Of a DNA stretch of 64,000 nt, positions 40,506 to 48,691 are shown one piece after another. Origin of the DNA: Acidobacteriota bacterium. GTDB taxonomy: Bacteria; Acidobacteriota; UBA4820; DSQY01. The DNA lies in assembly GCA_021787565.1 (NCBI GenBank), contig JAJYLT010000003.1:1-64000 (forward strand). The letters run 5' to 3'. The stretch's first letter is position 1. Each line of letters starts with the position of its first letter. The notes under the pieces are model-generated. The model did not search any database. It saw only the letters and a program-made list of their open reading frames with translations, and had not been told where the DNA came from. The position numbers and the translations under genes were made by a program.

Positions 40506-42053
40506 TTACCTCGGCCGCTTCCGGCGGTCCAGGTCGAACCGCTCGATCATCTTGATCAGCCCCCGGCGCGTGATGCCCAGGTCCTCCGCGGCGCGGGTCT
40601 TGTTCCAGCGGTATTTCTGGAGGGCCTCCAATAGCATCTTCCGCTGGATGGCGTCCAGCGACTCCTTCAGGCGGTTGCCGCCGGCCGCGCTGGAGAGGAG
40701 CGCGGCCTGCTGGATGACCTCAGAGAGGTGGTGGGCCGTCACCATCTCGCCGTCGTTCAGGAGGATGGCCAGGCGTTCCATCTCGTTCTTGAGCTGGCGT
40801 ACGTTCCCGGGCCAGTGATAGGCCGTGAGCACGTCCACGGCGTCCCGCTCAAAACCCACGTGCCTCCTGCCCAGCCTGCCCGCGAACAGGGTCAAGAAGT
40901 GCCTGGCCAGCAGGGGGATGTCCTCCTTGCGGTCCCTCATGGGCGGAAGCTTGACGGTGACCACGTTGAGGCGATAGAAGAGGTCCTCTCGGAACAGGCC
41001 GCGCTGGATCTGGTCCTGGAGGTCCTTGTTGGTGGCCGACAGAATGCGCACGTCCACCTTCCGCGACTGGTTGTCCCCTATCCGCCGGATCTCGCCCTCC
41101 TGGAGCGCCCGCAGGATCTTGGCCTGCGAGGAAAGGGAGAGGTCTCCGATCTCGTCCAGGAGGAGGGTCCCCCCGTCGGCCACCTCGAAGAGGCCGGGCT
41201 TGTCGTGGGTCGCCCCCGTGTAGGAGCCCTTCTTGTATCCGAACAGCTCGCTCTCCAGCAGGGTCTCAGGAAGGGAGGCGCAATTCTGGGTGATGAACTT
41301 CTTGTCACGCCGTGGAGACTTGTAGTGGATGGCCCTGGCGATCAGCTCCTTGCCCGTGCCGCTCTCGCCCATGATCAGGACGGACACGTTGCTGGCGGCC
41401 ACCAGCTCCACCGTTTCGAGGATGGAGATGATCTTCGGAGAGTTCGAGATGATTTCGGAGAACCCCTGTTCCGCCGAGGCGATCCGGCGGAGGTAGCTGT
41501 TCTCCAGGCGGAAGTTCTCGCGCTCCTGCGCGGTCTGGACAGCCGAGGAGGAGAGGTCGACGAAGGACTTCAGGAAGAGGTAGTCCCGCTCGGTGAAGGC
41601 GCCCGGGAGCTTGCCGTGGTCCACGTACAGCGCGCCCAGGAGCGTCTCCCCGTGGATCAGCGGCAGGCAGAGCACGGAGAGGATGTTGTAGTGGATCGCG
41701 CTCTCGCTCTGGAAGCGGGGATCGGTCTGGGCGTTGGCGGCGAGGATGCCCTCCTTCCTGTTGATGGCGGATTGCACCACCGACAGGGCCACCTTCTGGG
41801 CATCCACCAGCTCGTCGGGATACAGCGACCGCGCGACCGTCGGATAGAGATCCCCGTGCCGGTCCCGCAGGAACACAACCCCTCTCTCGGCGTGAAGGTG
41901 TTGGATGGCCAGGTCGACCAGGTTCTGGAGGAGGGGTTCCAGTTCGGTGAAGGAGTGGACCACGTAGGCCAGACGGTACAGCGTCTCCAGATCCTGGCGG
42001 CCTTCTGGAATGGGCGGTTCTTCCGCTGTCTGGTCCAGGGTCTCCTCGGTCAT
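40506..42053 (-). CDS. Sigma-54-dependent transcriptional activator, GAF-AAA-Fis
   Basis: 515 residues from ATG at 42053, overlapping the stop of the upstream gene (ATGA). An N-terminal GAF sensor (~22-180) leads to the AAA domain: Walker A GESGTGKE, Walker B TLLLDEIGDLS, and a C-terminal Fis-type helix-turn-helix (YRWNKTRAAEDLGITRRGL). The sigma-54-contacting GAFTGA loop reads GSYTGA (ELFGYKKGSYTGATHDKPG). It has no receiver domain, so it is likely ligand- or redox-controlled rather than kinase-controlled. Targets are unknown; no -24/-12 promoter was found nearby. Confidence 0.9.
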   Translation of the reverse strand: MTEETLDQTAEEPPIPEGRQDLETLYRLAYVVHSFTELEPLLQNLVDLAIQHLHAERGVVFLRDRHGDLYPTVARSLYPDELVDAQKVALSVVQSAINRKEGILAANAQTDPRFQSESAIHYNILSVLCLPLIHGETLLGALYVDHGKLPGAFTERDYLFLKSFVDLSSSAVQTAQERENFRLENSYLRRIASAEQGFSEIISNSPKIISILETVELVAASNVSVLIMGESGTGKELIARAIHYKSPRRDKKFITQNCASLPETLLESELFGYKKGSYTGATHDKPGLFEVADGGTLLLDEIGDLSLSSQAKILRALQEGEIRRIGDNQSRKVDVRILSATNKDLQDQIQRGLFREDLFYRLNVVTVKLPPMRDRKEDIPLLARHFLTLFAGRLGRRHVGFERDAVDVLTAYHWPGNVRQLKNEMERLAILLNDGEMVTAHHLSEVIQQAALLSSAAGGNRLKESLDAIQRKMLLEALQKYRWNKTRAAEDLGITRRGLIKMIERFDLDRRKRPR

Positions 42054-42796
42054 GCCTTCGCCTTGAGATCTTGCAGCTTGGCGTCCACCCGCTTGACCAG
42101 GGGATCGTCCTTGGCCTTGTCGCCCGTGACGGTCTTCTGGACCATTTGATAGGCCTCTATGGCCTTCGCCTTCTCCGAGCGCCGCTCGTAGAACCGACCC
42201 AGCTCCCAATATCCCTCGCCCTTCGGCCACGTGGGGTCGTTCAGGGTAGCCAGCGTCTTCCAGTCCTGCTCCGCCTTGTTCCACTGCTTGGAGGCCTCGT
42301 AGAGGCGCGCGCGCAGGCTCAGCGCCAGCGGGGCCAGGCTGCCTTGCGTGAGAGGCGAGACCGTGGCGATGGCCTCGGGAAGACTTCCCGAATCGGCCTG
42401 GGCGAGCGCCTTGTAGTAGGCGGCCAGCCCGTCGGTGGCCCCGAAGCCCACTTTGTTCTGAAGGGTCTGGAGGCGCGCGTTGACCTCGCTGAGCTTCTGG
42501 GCCTCGGAGGTGAAGGAGAGCTGGCCCGCGGGGGCGCTCTTGCCCTTCTCCTCGATGGGCGCCGTGTACGCCTCCATCACTCGGGCCATGAGGAAGGAGG
42601 CCTTGGCCTGCCGGCTCTCGTGACGGGACCAGAGCGCGAAGGCCCCCAAACCCACCACCAGGACCGCGAGGAGGGCCGCCGCGTAAACCTTCCAGTGCCG
42701 TTCCATGTTGGCGATGGTGCCGAAATAGAACTCCGACAGCAGGTCGCGGAATTCGTCCTCTCTCATGTCCCGTTTGGTGAGTTTCTTGCTGACCAT
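42050..42796 (-). CDS. YfgM-like membrane-anchored TPR protein
   Basis: 248 residues from ATG at 42796, with AGAGGAGAAG upstream; an earlier in-frame start would run into the tRNA. One membrane helix (KVYAAALLAVLVVGLGAFALW, ~40-57) follows a cytoplasmic N-terminus containing LLSEFYFGTIANMERHWK, and the rest is a helical TPR-like domain facing the periplasm. The layout is that of YfgM, an ancillary Sec-translocon/periplasmic chaperone partner. The start codon is 20 bases from the 3' end of tRNA-Arg. It is coupled to the sigma-54 activator. Confidence 0.65.
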   Translation of the reverse strand: MVSKKLTKRDMREDEFRDLLSEFYFGTIANMERHWKVYAAALLAVLVVGLGAFALWSRHESRQAKASFLMARVMEAYTAPIEEKGKSAPAGQLSFTSEAQKLSEVNARLQTLQNKVGFGATDGLAAYYKALAQADSGSLPEAIATVSPLTQGSLAPLALSLRARLYEASKQWNKAEQDWKTLATLNDPTWPKGEGYWELGRFYERRSEKAKAIEAYQMVQKTVTGDKAKDDPLVKRVDAKLQDLKAKA

Positions 42797-42816
42797 TTCT
42801 TCTCCTCTGAGTGTGA

Positions 42817-42893
42817 TGGTGTGCCTGGCGGGAGTTGAACCCACGACCCCCTGCTTAGGAGGCAGGTGCTCTATCCAACTGAGCTACAGGCAC
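42817..42893 (-). tRNA. tRNA-Arg (anticodon CCT)
   Basis: On the minus strand GTGCCTG pairs with CAGGCAC as acceptor stem, followed by a D-arm (AGCTCAGTTGGATAGAGC), anticodon stem CCTGC/GCAGG with loop CTCCTAA (anticodon CCT), variable region GGGTC and T-arm GTGGGTTCAACTCCCGC. Discriminator A at 42820 and an encoded CCA (42819-42817) complete a 77-base gene. It reads AGG codons. No integrase or att-like duplication is seen beside it. Confidence 0.95.
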
Positions 42894-42913
42894 ATACCAG
42901 GCCAAAAGGCCGC

Positions 42914-43201
42914 TCAGTATTCTATAATAAAGCTCCCGGCCTTTTCAAGGGATTTTGAGGGAGAGAAGGACTCCAGCCGGTCCACCCGTGCGTGGCCGGG
43001 TCCCGCGCGCAGGGCGGTCTCCAGCGCCGCGACGGCGGGCAACGCGCCCCGCGCCTGCACTTCCACCGTCCCGTCCATGAGATTGCGGGTCCAGCCCGTG
43101 AGTCCCAGGGAGAGGGCGGTGCGCGCCACGAAATAGCGAAAGCCCACCCCCTGAACCCTGCCGTGCACGTACCAGGCGGCCGAACGCAACTGCTCGCCCA
43201 T
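42914..43201 (-). CDS. acyP: Acylphosphatase
   Basis: 95 residues. This small enzyme hydrolyses acyl phosphates. The catalytic Arg22 (VHGRVQGVGFRYFV) and Asn40 (LTGWTRNLMDGTVEV) are both present and the length is standard. The putative promoter TACAAT lies six bases before the ATG and no ribosome-binding site fits between them, so the mRNA may be leaderless. It stands divergently from the LptM-like gene and upstream of tRNA-Arg on the same strand. Confidence 0.94.
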   Translation of the reverse strand: MGEQLRSAAWYVHGRVQGVGFRYFVARTALSLGLTGWTRNLMDGTVEVQARGALPAVAALETALRAGPGHARVDRLESFSPSKSLEKAGSFIIEY

Positions 43202-43207
43202 GGCACG

Positions 43208-43236
43208 ATTGTAGAATTCCGCCTTTCGGGAGGCAA
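43208..43236 (-). promoter_or_regulatory. Promoter of acyP (possible leaderless transcript)
   Basis: Read on the minus strand: TTGCCT (43236-43231), exactly 17 bases, TACAAT (43213-43208), then six bases to the acyP ATG. The -10 matches consensus at five of six positions. Transcription would start at or very near the ATG. Confidence 0.45.
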
Positions 43237-43268
43237 CGGCACACCGCTTACCCCCGGCGGCGGAGTGA

Positions 43269-43274
43269 TATAAT
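43269..43274 (+). promoter_or_regulatory. Extended -10 promoter of the lptM-like/dapF operon
   Basis: A perfect TATAAT preceded by TGA (TGATATAAT, extended -10 form) lies 27 bases before the GTG start of the lipoprotein gene. The -35 region is poor (GCTTAC), as expected of extended -10 promoters. The start would fall beside AGGAGG (43281-43286), giving a leader of about 15 bases. Confidence 0.5.
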
Positions 43275-43295
43275 GTTTTTAGGAGGTTCGGTGCC

Positions 43296-43481
43296 GTGCG
43301 GAATCGGCTCTATGCCCTCATCCTACTGGCGATCCTCGTCATCCTGCTGTCCTCCTGCGGACGAAAGGGGGATCCGAGCCCCAGGCGGGACCTGCACCGC
43401 CAGGTGAACCCGCCCTCACCTGCCGCTCCGCCGGGCAAACCCCCCGATGGCCCCCAATCCCGCGGTGGTGCATGCGGCTAG
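43296..43481 (+). CDS. Small lipoprotein, LptM-like
   Basis: 61 residues from GTG at 43296, nine bases after AGGAGG. A hydrophobic signal (LYALILLAILVILLSSC) ends in a lipobox with Cys21 as the acylated residue, followed by GRKGDPSPR, close to the CGxKGPLxxP start of LptM (formerly YifL), which helps mature the LPS-export translocon LptDE. LptM also lies upstream of dapF in Proteobacteria, the same context as here. The remaining tail is proline-rich and disordered. Confidence 0.7.
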   Translation: MRNRLYALILLAILVILLSSCGRKGDPSPRRDLHRQVNPPSPAAPPGKPPDGPQSRGGACG

Positions 43482-43712
43482 CCGCGGAGGGCCGGACAGA
43501 CCTGGGATCGGCGAGAATGGCGATCCACCCGCAAAGGGATTGGGGGCCCTCGAGACGAAGGCGAAGAGGGCTCCAAGGGAGAGGTGGGGCCCCATCGGGC
43601 TTTGCCCGAGGGGCGGGGAGGGAATGGCCCTCCCCGTCTAGGAGAAAAGGCCTCTCCCCCGTGAACCCGAACGGTCGCCGGAGGTACCCACGTTTCCATC
43701 GGGGAATTTCCG
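43482..43712 (+). other. GC-rich spacer with two hairpins between the lipoprotein gene and dapF
   Basis: 231 bases with no convincing gene. Two stem-loops are visible: TCGGGC/GCCCGA around TTT (43595-43609) and GGGGAGGG/CCCTCCCC around AATGG (43615-43635). They could weaken read-through from the lipoprotein gene into dapF or stabilise the mRNA. A short frame here has no similarity to known proteins. Confidence 0.4.
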
Positions 43713-44555
43713 ATGGCTGAGGACCTCGAGTTCTACAAGATCACGGGAGCCGGCAACGACTTCATCTTGGGCGACAACCGCCATGGGCGATGGGCTGCTC
43801 ATCCCCTCGAACGGCTGTCCCGCGGGCTGTGCCGTCGCGCCCTGTCGGTGGGCGCGGACGGCCTGATCCTCATCGAGAACTCCAACCGGGCCCGCTTCCG
43901 GATTCGGATATTCAACAGCGACGGCACGCAGACCCGCATGTGCGGGAACGGCGCCCGCTGCGCAGCCAGATTCGCCTTTCTCAAGGTCATCGCCGGCCGC
44001 CAGATGACCATGGAGACGCCATCGGGCGTCCTGGAGGCCGAAATTCTCTCCAACGGCGCCGTCCGCGTGGAGGTCCCGGGCTCGGCGGAGAACCCGCGCA
44101 GGCTGGAGATCACCGGCGGTGGGCGGCGAATCCCCTGCCTCCTGACCCACACCGGCGTCCCTCACGCCGTGGTGTTCGTGAAAGACGTGGAGAAGGTCCC
44201 GGTGGCAAGCCTGGGAGCGATGCTTCGACGGGCCCCCGAATTGGGCGCCGAGGGCGCGAACGTGGACTTCGTTTCCGTAGAAGACGGCCCCCCCTTTCCC
44301 GTGCGGACCTTCGAACGCGGAGTGGAGGGCGAGACGCTGGCCTGTGGCACGGGCGTCACGGCGGCGGCCCGGGTCCTGCGACACCTCGGCAAAGCTGGGG
44401 ACCGAGTGGAGATGCGGGTTCGCTCGGGCCAGGTGCTCGCCGTGGAGATCGATCCATCCAGGGTGGGCAAGCCCCTTTTCCGGCTCACCGGGGAGGCGCG
44501 CGTGGTCTACCGGGGCTACCTCTCGCAAGAATCCCTCGCGGAGGCGCTGGCATGA
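43713..44555 (+). CDS. dapF: Diaminopimelate epimerase
   Basis: 280 residues. DapF converts LL- to meso-diaminopimelate for lysine and peptidoglycan synthesis. Both catalytic Cys are present: Cys77 (TRMCGNGARCAARFA) and Cys211 (GETLACGTGVTAAAR), with the substrate loop KITGAGNDFILGDN. Its stop overlaps the ATG of a FAH-family gene (ATGA). meso-DAP supply fits the Mpl ligase elsewhere in the window. Confidence 0.95.
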   Translation: MAEDLEFYKITGAGNDFILGDNRHGRWAAHPLERLSRGLCRRALSVGADGLILIENSNRARFRIRIFNSDGTQTRMCGNGARCAARFAFLKVIAGRQMTMETPSGVLEAEILSNGAVRVEVPGSAENPRRLEITGGGRRIPCLLTHTGVPHAVVFVKDVEKVPVASLGAMLRRAPELGAEGANVDFVSVEDGPPFPVRTFERGVEGETLACGTGVTAAARVLRHLGKAGDRVEMRVRSGQVLAVEIDPSRVGKPLFRLTGEARVVYRGYLSQESLAEALA

Positions 44556-45280
44556 CGTTCGGACGGGTGTTCTGGCTCGGGCGTGAACTCGACGTGACGC
44601 AGGACGAGGAGGGCAGGATCTGGACGGTGGATCACCGGGAGGTACCTGCTTCCGAAGCCGTGTTTCTCCCGCCGGTCACTCCGAGCAAGATCGTGTGCAT
44701 CGGCCGAAACTACCGAGAGCACGCCAAGGAGCTGGGCAATCCGATGCCTGCGGAACCCCTGCTCTTTTTGAAGGCCCCGTCATCGGTCCTCGCCCCCAAT
44801 GGAACCATCGAACTCCCTCCCGAGTCCGGCCAAGTGGAATACGAAGGCGAGATCGCCCTAGTCATGGCCCGCGCCTGCCGAAGACTGGGCCCCCAGGAGG
44901 ACCCCCTGGCCTATCTCGCGGGAGTGACCCCCTTGAACGACGTCACCGCGAGAGACCTGCAGAAGAGGGACGTGCAGTTTACCCGCGCGAAATCCTTCGA
45001 CACCTTCTGCCCCTTCGGCCCGTGGGTGGTGCCCATCGGGGATCCGCAGGAGATCTCGGTCCGAACCACCCTCAACGGGGCCGTGGTTCAGGAAGGATTG
45101 GCGCGGGACATGGCCTTCTCCATTCCCTTCTTGATCCGCGCGATCTCCCACGTGATGACGCTGTTGCCGGGCGACGTGATCGCCACCGGCACTCCCTCGG
45201 GCGTCGGCAGGCTGACCGCGCGGGACCGGATCTGCGTGGAGGTCGCCGGGGTCCGCCTGGAGAACGTCGTGGAGGGCTGA
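44552..45280 (+). CDS. Fumarylacetoacetate hydrolase-family enzyme
   Basis: 242 residues from the ATG overlapping the dapF stop. The fold is recognised from KIVCIGRNYREHAKELG, the metal-binding EYEGEIALVMARACR (Glu/Glu), GVTPLNDVTARDLQKRD and the C-terminal GDVIATGTPSGVG. Members cleave C-C bonds or decarboxylate oxaloacetate-type acids, or isomerise hydroxy-keto acids; the substrate cannot be fixed from sequence. The short N-terminal part is typical of the bacterial YcgM/FAHD1 group. A histidine kinase begins three bases later. Confidence 0.9.
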   Translation: MTFGRVFWLGRELDVTQDEEGRIWTVDHREVPASEAVFLPPVTPSKIVCIGRNYREHAKELGNPMPAEPLLFLKAPSSVLAPNGTIELPPESGQVEYEGEIALVMARACRRLGPQEDPLAYLAGVTPLNDVTARDLQKRDVQFTRAKSFDTFCPFGPWVVPIGDPQEISVRTTLNGAVVQEGLARDMAFSIPFLIRAISHVMTLLPGDVIATGTPSGVGRLTARDRICVEVAGVRLENVVEG

Positions 45281-45283
45281 GGC

Positions 45284-46822
45284 ATGGCGCGCGCCAGAAC
45301 CGGGCCCGACGGCACGACCGACCCATACGCCCACCTCCAGGCTCTGGCGGACGCCTGCGATTGCGCCGTCCTGGCCTGCCTGGGTGACGGGAAGGTCGTG
45401 GCGGCCAACGGCGAGGCAGAGAGGCTTCTGGGATGGGGCCGACACGAGCTGATCGGCCGCCGTCTGGCCTCGGAACTGGCCCTCTTGCGGGAGGAACCGT
45501 CCCACCCTGGCGGCACCGCCGCCCCTACCGAGGAGCGCCTCCCGCTGAAGCTGAGAAATGGGACCCGCAGGACCTTCTCGGTCCGAATCGCCCCCCTGAC
45601 GCCGGAGGTTTCGGGAGGTCCAGGCGTGCTCTGGATCGGCATTCGGGATGCCGACACGGCGGGGCTGAAGGAGCGGTTGCAGGACCTCAACGGCCAGCTC
45701 GGCGTCTTTCTCGACCACGCAACGGACGTGATCTTTCGGCTGGATGCTCGCGGGCGCCTGACCTTCGCCAATCCGGCCGCACGAACCGTCCTCGGCCATG
45801 ACCCCCTACAGTGGATAGGCCGTGAACTGGAGCTCGCGCAGTTTCTCCCTCCCGAGGAGATTCACCGACTGAACCTGGCCGGGTCCGTCCGGCTTCTTCG
45901 GGAGGGATTCAAGAACCGTCTCCTCCAGGTTCGTCGAAGGGACGGGAGCACCTTCTGGGGGCTTCTCACGCTGGCCCCGACCCGGTACAGAAACCGCCGC
46001 TCGCTTCTGGGCATACTCCGGGACGTCAGCGGGTTCTACCAGACCCGGGAGGCCCTCGTGCAGCAGCACTTGGAGCTCCAGCAGACGGTCGTCCAACTGG
46101 AGGAGGCGGGCCGCCTGCAGGAGCAGTTCGTGGCGAACGTCACTCACGAGCTGCGCACGCCGGTCACGGCGATCCTCATCGCGTGCGAGGTTCTCCAGCG
46201 TGACGTCCGGGAAGAACAGGAGGGGCGCCACCTCGCCCTTATTCACCGAAATGCCACCACCCTCCTGGGCACCATCAACGGCCTGCTGGATCTGGCCAAG
46301 CTCAAGAGAAACGCCTTCCTGCCCCGACCCCATCCCTTTCCACTGCGAGCCTTTCTCGATGGGGTGGCCGAGGAGGTGGAACCGCTCTTCGTGCAGAAGC
46401 GGCTGGCACTCAGCCGCGATTTCCCGCCCGATCTGCCTGAGCGGATCTCGTCCGACCCGGAACTGCTGCACAAGGTGCTGACCAACCTGCTGAGCAACGC
46501 CTTCAAGTTCACCCGGCAGGGCGGAGCCGCCTTCTCCGTGCGATGCACCGACCGCCTCCTCCGCGTGAGCGTGGCCGATTCGGGCCCGGGCATCCCCAGG
46601 GACCAGCTCGGCCTCATCTTCCAGGAATTTCGCCAGGTGGACGGATCCGACTCCAGGGTCTACCCGGGAAGCGGTCTAGGGCTCGCCATCGCGGATCGCC
46701 TCACGCGGCTGCTGGGCGGGAGCATCGAGGTGACCTCCATTCCGGGAGAGGGGTCCGTCTTCACGGTCGTCTTGCCGCTGGAGTCTCCGGCCCGGAGGCG
46801 CAGGGCCCAGGAGACTGCATGA
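45284..46822 (+). CDS. Soluble PAS-PAS sensor histidine kinase
   Basis: 512 residues without membrane helices. Two PAS-like domains (~20-130, with AANGEAERLLGWGRHELIG; ~145-265, with FANPAARTVLGHDPLQWIG) precede a dimerisation domain with the phospho-acceptor His288 (FVANVTHELRTPVTAI), then the ATPase boxes N (TNLLSNAFKFT), G1 (ADSGPGIP) and G2 (GSGLGLAIADRL). No response regulator lies next to it, so it is an orphan kinase. It starts three bases after the FAH-family stop. Confidence 0.9.
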   Translation: MARARTGPDGTTDPYAHLQALADACDCAVLACLGDGKVVAANGEAERLLGWGRHELIGRRLASELALLREEPSHPGGTAAPTEERLPLKLRNGTRRTFSVRIAPLTPEVSGGPGVLWIGIRDADTAGLKERLQDLNGQLGVFLDHATDVIFRLDARGRLTFANPAARTVLGHDPLQWIGRELELAQFLPPEEIHRLNLAGSVRLLREGFKNRLLQVRRRDGSTFWGLLTLAPTRYRNRRSLLGILRDVSGFYQTREALVQQHLELQQTVVQLEEAGRLQEQFVANVTHELRTPVTAILIACEVLQRDVREEQEGRHLALIHRNATTLLGTINGLLDLAKLKRNAFLPRPHPFPLRAFLDGVAEEVEPLFVQKRLALSRDFPPDLPERISSDPELLHKVLTNLLSNAFKFTRQGGAAFSVRCTDRLLRVSVADSGPGIPRDQLGLIFQEFRQVDGSDSRVYPGSGLGLAIADRLTRLLGGSIEVTSIPGEGSVFTVVLPLESPARRRRAQETA

Positions 46823-46875
46823 TGCAGCTCAGTGGCTGAAGGGGTAGGGGCGGTCGTTCGCGATGGAGGGCTGGT

Positions 46876-47661
46876 GTGGCCGGAGAGCGAAGGGTGACGG
46901 CTGTGGAGGTGGCGGCGGAGGCCGGGCCCGGAGAGGGCGGGTTTCTGACGCTCGTGCGGTTGAAGTACAGGAATCTCTACGACGACGGCACCTGCTCCAG
47001 GCCCTACCTGTACGAATACATCCACCGGCGCGGTTTCGACGCCGTGGCCATGGCGCTCTATCACGAACGGGGCGGACAGCCCCAGATGGCCTACCGGCCG
47101 GGCATCCGCGTGCCTGTCTACTTCCGGAAGGATCTTCCCCTTACCCTGCCGGACCGGCGAGGCTATCTCTTCATCCCCGAGGCCGTGGCCGGAAGCCTCG
47201 AACCCCAGGACCGAGGCCTGGAAGGCTTCCTCGCGCGGGTGGTGGCCGAGGTATGGGAGGAGGCCGGGCTTCGCATCACCCCCGGCCAGGTCGAGCCGCT
47301 GGGCGGCGGGTTCTTCCCCTCGCACGGGCAGTCCTCCGAGAAGATCCACCTCTGCGCCGTCCGAGTCGATCCGGACGCGGCCTCCGTGCCCGAAGGCGAC
47401 GGCTCGGTGAACGAAAGGGACGCTCCGCCCATCCGCTTCGAGCCGGTGCGCGAGATCCTTCTCGGATGCGCCAGAGGGGAGATCGAAGACCCCAAGGTGG
47501 AGGTGCTCGCATGGCGCCTCTGCCTGAGGCTCGGCTACCTGCCCGTCGAGGGGCGGTACGCGACTGCGGCGGAGCGAGCCTCTGTGGTAGGATTCCAGGA
47601 CGCGATCCGCGACGGCGGTTGGTCGGGGGGCCCGCCTGAGGAAAGAGAACCAGGGACTTGA
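46876..47661 (+). CDS. Nudix-fold hydrolase
   Basis: 261 residues from GTG at 46876 (GGAGGG five bases upstream). The Nudix helix is seen as ARVVAEVWEEAGLRI: the core EVxEEAGL matches, but the leading Arg of REVxEE is Ala, and the Gly-x5-Glu half is degenerate. The preceding block (GYLFIPEAVAGSL...) and the following GGGFFPSHGQSSEKIHLC resemble ADP-ribose/GDP-mannose pyrophosphatase types. Substrate unknown. It lies between a histidine kinase and fabK on the same strand. Confidence 0.7.
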   Translation: MAGERRVTAVEVAAEAGPGEGGFLTLVRLKYRNLYDDGTCSRPYLYEYIHRRGFDAVAMALYHERGGQPQMAYRPGIRVPVYFRKDLPLTLPDRRGYLFIPEAVAGSLEPQDRGLEGFLARVVAEVWEEAGLRITPGQVEPLGGGFFPSHGQSSEKIHLCAVRVDPDAASVPEGDGSVNERDAPPIRFEPVREILLGCARGEIEDPKVEVLAWRLCLRLGYLPVEGRYATAAERASVVGFQDAIRDGGWSGGPPEEREPGT

Positions 47662-47677
47662 CCGGGAAAGGGCGCCC

Positions 47678-48649
47678 ATGAAGGACAACGTTATCTGCCG
47701 ATTGCTCAAGATCCGCTACCCCATCCTCGTGGGAGGGATGACCTGGGTCTCGGAGGCCGTGCTCGCGGCCGCCGTTTCCGAGGCCGGTGGGCTCGGGACC
47801 ATCGCCACCGGAAACATGCCGGGGGAGCTGCTCCGGGACGAGGTGCGCAAACTGCGCACGCTCACGGACAAGCCGTTCGCGGTCAACCTGATCATGCTCT
47901 CCCCCAATTTCCGCGACTGCCTGGAGGTGGTCAAGCAGGAGAGGGTGCCCGTCATCACCCTGGGCGCCGGCAATGCCGGGCCCTTCATCGCCGATCTGAA
48001 GAAGGCGGGCGTCATCGTGATCCCCGTGGTCAACTCGGTGGCCCTGGCCAGGCGGCTAGAGCGCTCCGGCGCCGATGCGATCGTCGCCGAGGGCGAGGAG
48101 GCGGGGGGCCACATCGGCGACACCTCCACCATGCCTCTCATCCCGCAGATGGTGGACGCCCTCTCCATTCCGGTAGCGGCGGCGGGGGGCATCGCCGACG
48201 GGAGGGGCATGGCCGCGGCCTTCGCCCTCGGGGCCCAGGGCATCCAGCTGGGCACGGCCCTCGTTGTGGCCCACGAATCGCGGGCCCACGACAACTACAA
48301 AGAGATCATCGTCAAGGCCTCCGACCGCGCCACGGCCGTGACGGGCCGCTCCATCAACAAGCCCGTCCGCGCCCTCAAGAACATGCTCACCCAGGAATTC
48401 CACGAGATGGAGGGCCAGGGGGCTCCGTGGGAGGAGATCGAGGGCCTGGCCGTGGGCCGGTTGCGCGCCGCCGTCATGGAAGGCGACGTCACGCGCGGCT
48501 CCGTCATGATGGGCCAGGTGGCCGGCCTCGTGAAGCGCCGCGCGAGCGCCAAGGAGATCCTCGACGGCGTGGTGGCGGAGTTCAACGAGGTCATGGAGAA
48601 GATCGGAGGCTATCGAATCCCGGCCGGCGGCTTTCCCGCCGACCCCTGA
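47678..48649 (+). CDS. fabK: Enoyl-ACP reductase FabK-type flavoprotein
   Basis: 323 residues. FabK is the FMN-dependent enoyl-ACP reductase closing the fatty-acid elongation cycle. The N-terminus ICRLLKIRYPILVGGMTWV, the FMN/phosphate sites EGEEAGGHIGDTSTMPL and VAAAGGIADGRGMAAA, and the LGTALVVAHESRAHDNYK segment closely follow FabK. The related nitronate monooxygenases are less similar in the AGGHIG and GTxxVxxxES regions. No fabI was seen in the window. A Nudix gene precedes it by 16 bases. Confidence 0.85.
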   Translation: MKDNVICRLLKIRYPILVGGMTWVSEAVLAAAVSEAGGLGTIATGNMPGELLRDEVRKLRTLTDKPFAVNLIMLSPNFRDCLEVVKQERVPVITLGAGNAGPFIADLKKAGVIVIPVVNSVALARRLERSGADAIVAEGEEAGGHIGDTSTMPLIPQMVDALSIPVAAAGGIADGRGMAAAFALGAQGIQLGTALVVAHESRAHDNYKEIIVKASDRATAVTGRSINKPVRALKNMLTQEFHEMEGQGAPWEEIEGLAVGRLRAAVMEGDVTRGSVMMGQVAGLVKRRASAKEILDGVVAEFNEVMEKIGGYRIPAGGFPADP

Positions 48650-48691
48650 TCGCCGCCTGGAACCGCTCGCCCACCATCGAAGGCATGCGCC

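Noticed and set aside
42817-42893. Integration site at tRNA-Arg
   Set aside because: No integrase, no duplicated tRNA 3' end and ordinary housekeeping genes on both sides.
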